DNA of 16,719 bases from Deltaproteobacteria bacterium. Its GTDB lineage: Bacteria > Desulfobacterota > GWC2-55-46 > DRQE01. Each line of letters begins with the position of its first letter. Positions within the stretch are counted from its first letter, which is position 1. Location of the stretch: the NCBI GenBank assembly GCA_030631875.1, contig DAOVKH010000007.1, positions 1 through 16,719 on the forward strand, given 5' to 3'. The position numbers and the translations under genes were made by a program. Of this stretch, positions 14,268-16,719 are shown one piece after another. A model generated the notes under the pieces. That model did not search any database, had not been told where the DNA came from, and saw nothing but the letters and a program-made list of their open reading frames with translations.

Positions 14268-15695
14268 TTAAAGTTTATTTATACCATTCATGGCGGCCTG
14301 CTTGTAGGCATCCGAGAGTGTCGGGTAGTTGAATACTACATCTTTAAAGTACTCTATTGTACCTTGAAAGGCAAGCACGGCCTGACCGATATGTATAAGC
14401 TCGGAAGCCCCCTCGCAGATGATATGTACGCCAAGGAGTTTTAGATCTTCCCTATTAAATAAGAGCTTCAGCATACCATGTTTGTCGCCTGTGATTTGAC
14501 CTCGCGCGACCTCCTGAAAGAGTGCCGAGCCTGATTCATATGGCACGCCCGCCTTGGTGAGTTCTTCTTCGGTCTTGCCGACCATGGATATCTCAGGGAT
14601 TGTATATATGCCAAAGGGAAGGTCAAATGGCAGAGTACATACAGCATTATCCCCGGTTGCGTTACCTTCGGTTCCAGCGCTAATGGCGTGGCATACGGCA
14701 CGCCTGCCCTGTTCTCTTGAGGTAGAGGCCAGTGAAGGAAACCCTATGACATCTCCCACGGCATAGACGTTTTCAAGAGTGGTCTGATAATTATCATTCA
14801 CATCTATGATACCACGGTCGCTCACCTTAACGCCGAGTTCTTTTACATTAAGCGCGTCGACATTGCCTATGCGCCCCATCGTATATAAGACCTTGTCGGA
14901 CTTTACATGCTTACCGCTCTTTAGCTCTGTCAATACACCTCCGTCATCGTCTACGGTAATGCAGCTCACCTCCTCGCCAAGGCGCAGAACTATAGCCGTA
15001 TGGCGCATCCAGTACTTGAGGCTCTCGACCACCTCCCTGTCGGCAAAGCCGAGCATCTCGGGTCTCTTCTCAATGAGTGTTACCTTAACGCCGAGGCATG
15101 AAAATATGCTCGCGTACTCGCACCCTATCACGCCTGCGCCGATTATGGTGAGCCGCTCAGGAAGTCTGTTAAGCGCAAGTATCGTATCGCTGTCATATAC
15201 GTGGTCTTCATCGAATGGTATGCCCTCTGGGCGCGCCGGGCGAGTGCCTGTTGAGATGATTATCACCCCAGCCCTTAGCCTTTCGCTTACAGAGTTCTTG
15301 TCCTTTACGATGAGTGTGAACTTATCTTCAAAGCTGGCTTCACCGTAAACTATATCGATGCCGTTTCGTGTGAAGTGATCCATGATGACCGACATCTGGT
15401 TGCGTATGACCTCGGTCTTTCTGTATATAAGCTCTCCGAGTGTAACGTCACGCCCTATGGCGCACTGAAAGCCGTAGACGGCACGCGCCTTAAGCCCTGA
15501 GAGGAATAAGGCCGTCTCACGTAAGGTCTTGCTCGGTAGAGTTCCCGTATGCAAGCCCGCGCCACCGATATATGGGTTACGCTCTATTATGGCTACCGTC
15601 TTGCCGAGCTTCGAAGCCTGTACGGCCGCCTTCTCCCCGCCCGGGCCGGAGCCAATGATTAGTACGTCGTATTCCCTTATATTACCTGAATTCAT
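14268..15695 (-). CDS. sthA: Si-specific (soluble) NAD(P)+ transhydrogenase-like flavoprotein
   Basis: FAD-dependent pyridine-nucleotide oxidoreductase of 475 aa, predicted to exchange hydride between NADPH and NAD+ in the cytoplasm. Seen: FAD site IIGSGPGGEKAA (14-24), ERNPYIGGAGLHTGTLPSKTLRE (38-60), NAD(P) site TIIGAGVIGCEYASIF, TMGRIGN, YAVGDVIGFPSLAS, and the dimer domain with IPEISMVGKTEEEL. In dihydrolipoamide dehydrogenase the active disulfide is CxxxxC and the C-terminus has HxxxxE. Here the Cys positions are G47 and T52 and the C-terminal motif is NYPTLSDAYK, the pattern of SthA. Even the single Cys kept in E. coli SthA is missing. The ATG start has no Shine-Dalgarno sequence and lies 7 nt after a TATAAT, which suggests leaderless translation. 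It is the first gene of the leftward block. Confidence 0.88.
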   Translation of the reverse strand: MNSGNIREYDVLIIGSGPGGEKAAVQASKLGKTVAIIERNPYIGGAGLHTGTLPSKTLRETALFLSGLKARAVYGFQCAIGRDVTLGELIYRKTEVIRNQMSVIMDHFTRNGIDIVYGEASFEDKFTLIVKDKNSVSERLRAGVIIISTGTRPARPEGIPFDEDHVYDSDTILALNRLPERLTIIGAGVIGCEYASIFSCLGVKVTLIEKRPEMLGFADREVVESLKYWMRHTAIVLRLGEEVSCITVDDDGGVLTELKSGKHVKSDKVLYTMGRIGNVDALNVKELGVKVSDRGIIDVNDNYQTTLENVYAVGDVIGFPSLASTSREQGRRAVCHAISAGTEGNATGDNAVCTLPFDLPFGIYTIPEISMVGKTEEELTKAGVPYESGSALFQEVARGQITGDKHGMLKLLFNREDLKLLGVHIICEGASELIHIGQAVLAFQGTIEYFKDVVFNYPTLSDAYKQAAMNGINKL

Positions 15696-15702
15696 GGTTC
15701 AG

Positions 15703-15711
15703 ATTATAGCA
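15703..15711 (-). promoter_or_regulatory. Extended -10 promoter of sthA
   Basis: The minus strand reads TGCTATAAT, a perfect extended -10 (TGn plus TATAAT at 15703-15708). The -35 at 17 nt (15726-15731, TTAGCT) is poor, as is common with extended -10 promoters. Only 7 nt separate the -10 from the ATG, so transcription should begin at or next to the start codon. Confidence 0.65.
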
Positions 15712-15721
15712 GAAGCAGAAT

Positions 15722-15747
15722 AAGAAGCTAACGTTTACTCGCTTCTT
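15722..15747. repeat. Inverted repeat in the sthA-eno divergent region
   Basis: AAGAAGC (15722-15728) and GCTTCTT (15741-15747) form a 7-bp dyad with a 12-nt centre. Its left arm overlaps the -35 position of sthA and it lies just upstream of the eno promoter. A further AGAAGC copy is at 15711-15716. It could be an operator or simply a weak hairpin. Confidence 0.35.
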
Positions 15748-15751
15748 TTCC

Positions 15752-15779
15752 TTGCATTTCCAGCCCTTAAACGTATAAT
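15752..15779 (+). promoter_or_regulatory. Candidate promoter of eno
   Basis: A perfect -10 TATAAT at 15774-15779 is preceded 16 nt upstream by TTGCAT (15752-15757), a weak -35 (3 of 6). The predicted start near 15786 gives a leader of about 47 nt with a GGAGG ribosome site. Confidence 0.5.
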
Positions 15780-15821
15780 ATTGTAGATTAGAGTTTCTTG
15801 AAAAAACTACTTACCCTTAAT

Positions 15822-15826
15822 GGAGG
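15822..15826 (+). promoter_or_regulatory. Ribosome binding site fixing the TTG start of eno
   Basis: GGAGG 6 nt upstream of TTG 15833. No ATG or GTG is available at the conserved enolase N-terminus, so this site supports the TTG start. Confidence 0.8.
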
Positions 15827-15832
15827 AATAAA

Positions 15833-16719
15833 TTGTCTACAATAACCGACATATACGCAAGAGAAGTCCTTGATTCACGTGGTAACCCCACAGTAGAGGT
15901 GGAGGTCGTAACCGATAGCGGCACTACGGGACGGGCAATTGTGCCTTCCGGAGCTTCTACCGGGAAGTTCGAGGCCGTAGAGCTTCGCGACACAAAGAAG
16001 AAACGCTACCTTGGCAGAGGCGTTCAAGGTGCGGTCAGAAATGTCGAAGCAAAGCTCGCCCCTGAGATAATCGGCCTCGATTGCAGAGATCAGGTCTACA
16101 TAGATGAGTTAATGATATCACTTGACGGTACGCCGAATAAGAAGAAGATCGGTGCAAATGCAATGCTTGGCGTTTCTCTGGCAACGGCAAAGGCCGGAGC
16201 GCAGATTACGAGGCAGTCTCTATATAATTACATCGGCGGCACAAACGCACGCACCCTCCCCGTGCCCCTTATGAATATAATAAACGGCGGAGCGCACGCC
16301 GATAATAATCTGGATATTCAGGAATTCATGGTAGTCCCTGCCGGTGCGCCGTGCTTCAAGGAGAGCTTAAGAGCAGGCGTTGAGATATTCCACGCCCTAA
16401 AGGATATTCTAAAGAAGAAGGGGTTGAATACCGCAGTTGGAGACGAAGGCGGCTTTGCGCCGAACCTGCGTGCCAATGAGGAGGCCATCGAGGTCATCAT
16501 CAAGGCCATAACAAAGGCCGGATATAAGGCTGGCAAAGACGTATTCATAGCCCTTGACGTGGCGGCGAGCGAGTTCTATAAGGCAGGCAAGTATACCTTG
16601 GAAGGCAAGAAGGTAACGAGTTCTAAGATGGTCGACTACTTGAGCGGACTCGTTAAGAAGTACCCAATCGTATCGATAGAGGACGGCTTGGACGAAGACG
16701 ACTGGAAGGGCTGGAAGAC
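15833..16719 (+). CDS. eno: Enolase, N-terminal part (3' truncated by window edge)
   Basis: Glycolytic enzyme converting 2-phosphoglycerate to phosphoenolpyruvate; also an RNA degradosome partner in some bacteria. The 295 visible codons (full enolase is about 430 aa) start STITDIYAREVLDSRGNPTVEVEV. They continue through PSGASTGKFEAVELRD, GANAMLGVSLATAKA, LPVPLMNIINGGAHADNNLDIQEFMVVP (with the metal-loop QE pair), VGDEGGFAPNL, IALDVAASEFY and VSIEDGLDEDDW. The catalytic Glu of DEGGF and the Mg ligands in ALDVA and IEDGL are present; the last Mg ligand and catalytic Lys lie beyond the window. The TTG start is backed by a strong GGAGG. Half of its Ile codons are AUA, unusual for so highly expressed a gene. 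It is divergent from sthA. Confidence 0.97.
   Translation, partial: MSTITDIYAREVLDSRGNPTVEVEVVTDSGTTGRAIVPSGASTGKFEAVELRDTKKKRYLGRGVQGAVRNVEAKLAPEIIGLDCRDQVYIDELMISLDGTPNKKKIGANAMLGVSLATAKAGAQITRQSLYNYIGGTNARTLPVPLMNIINGGAHADNNLDIQEFMVVPAGAPCFKESLRAGVEIFHALKDILKKKGLNTAVGDEGGFAPNLRANEEAIEVIIKAITKAGYKAGKDVFIALDVAASEFYKAGKYTLEGKKVTSSKMVDYLSGLVKKYPIVSIEDGLDEDDWKGWK

Noticed and set aside
14806..15348. Plus-strand open frame of 180 codons inside sthA
   Set aside because: Ser/Thr-rich shadow of the transhydrogenase on the other strand, without a ribosome site or motif.
14268..15695. Dihydrolipoamide dehydrogenase or mercuric reductase for the flavoprotein
   Set aside because: Both redox Cys and the C-terminal His-Glu pair are missing, and NYPTLSDAYK fits the soluble transhydrogenase pattern.
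1..16719. Hidden defence, phage, toxin-antitoxin or biosynthetic island
   Set aside because: Every gene is placed in a core or common family with uniform codon use. No integrase, transposase, repeat array or cluster of unknown genes is seen.

Overview
The window is about 16.7 kb of chromosomal DNA from a Gram-negative bacterium. The evidence for this is an outer-membrane beta-barrel protein with a terminal Phe, a LysM/M23 lipoprotein, a Tat-exported phosphoesterase, and a surE-pcm-yqaA-nlpD-rpoS locus of proteobacterial type. Codon use is distinctive: Ile AUA is very frequent even in enolase (11 of 22 Ile codons by eye), and several genes start with TTG. I think a deltaproteobacterial (Desulfobacterota-like) or neighbouring lineage is most likely, but the sequence alone does not fix the taxon. 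Coding density is very high. I found no rRNA, tRNA, insertion sequence, CRISPR array or prophage genes, and no gene-free stretch longer than 300 bases.

Layout, left to right. (1) The C-terminal three quarters of nadB (L-aspartate oxidase) runs in from the left edge and converges on a leftward pair, an outer-membrane beta-barrel protein followed by a receiver/histidine-kinase protein. (2) A divergent promoter region at about 3116-3233 starts a rightward unit: fxsA, pabB, pabC-like aminotransferase, ftsB, a nitrilase-superfamily amidohydrolase and argS. It ends at a strong bidirectional terminator (8914-8957). (3) A leftward block follows, with genes transcribed in the order sthA-like transhydrogenase, Tat-exported metallophosphoesterase, surE, pcm, yqaA/DedA-type membrane protein, nlpD-like lipoprotein, rpoS-like sigma factor and apt. 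The four genes from surE to nlpD overlap one another, and a candidate sigma70 promoter at the end of nlpD could drive rpoS and apt. (4) A second divergent region (15696-15832) separates sthA from eno, which leaves the window incomplete.

The genes are mostly core functions: NAD synthesis, folate (p-aminobenzoate) synthesis, division, arginyl-tRNA synthesis, purine salvage, glycolysis, stress-phase sigma control and protein repair. I see no obvious new multi-gene system. The details most worth a second look are: a nitrilase-family enzyme whose catalytic Glu is Gln; an NlpD-position protein that keeps a complete M23 active site, unlike E. coli NlpD; an extended -10 element so close to the sthA start codon that its mRNA is probably leaderless; a transhydrogenase without either redox Cys; an uncharacterised barrel protein paired with a sensorless receiver-kinase; and face-to-face promoters around a 10-bp palindrome upstream of fxsA.
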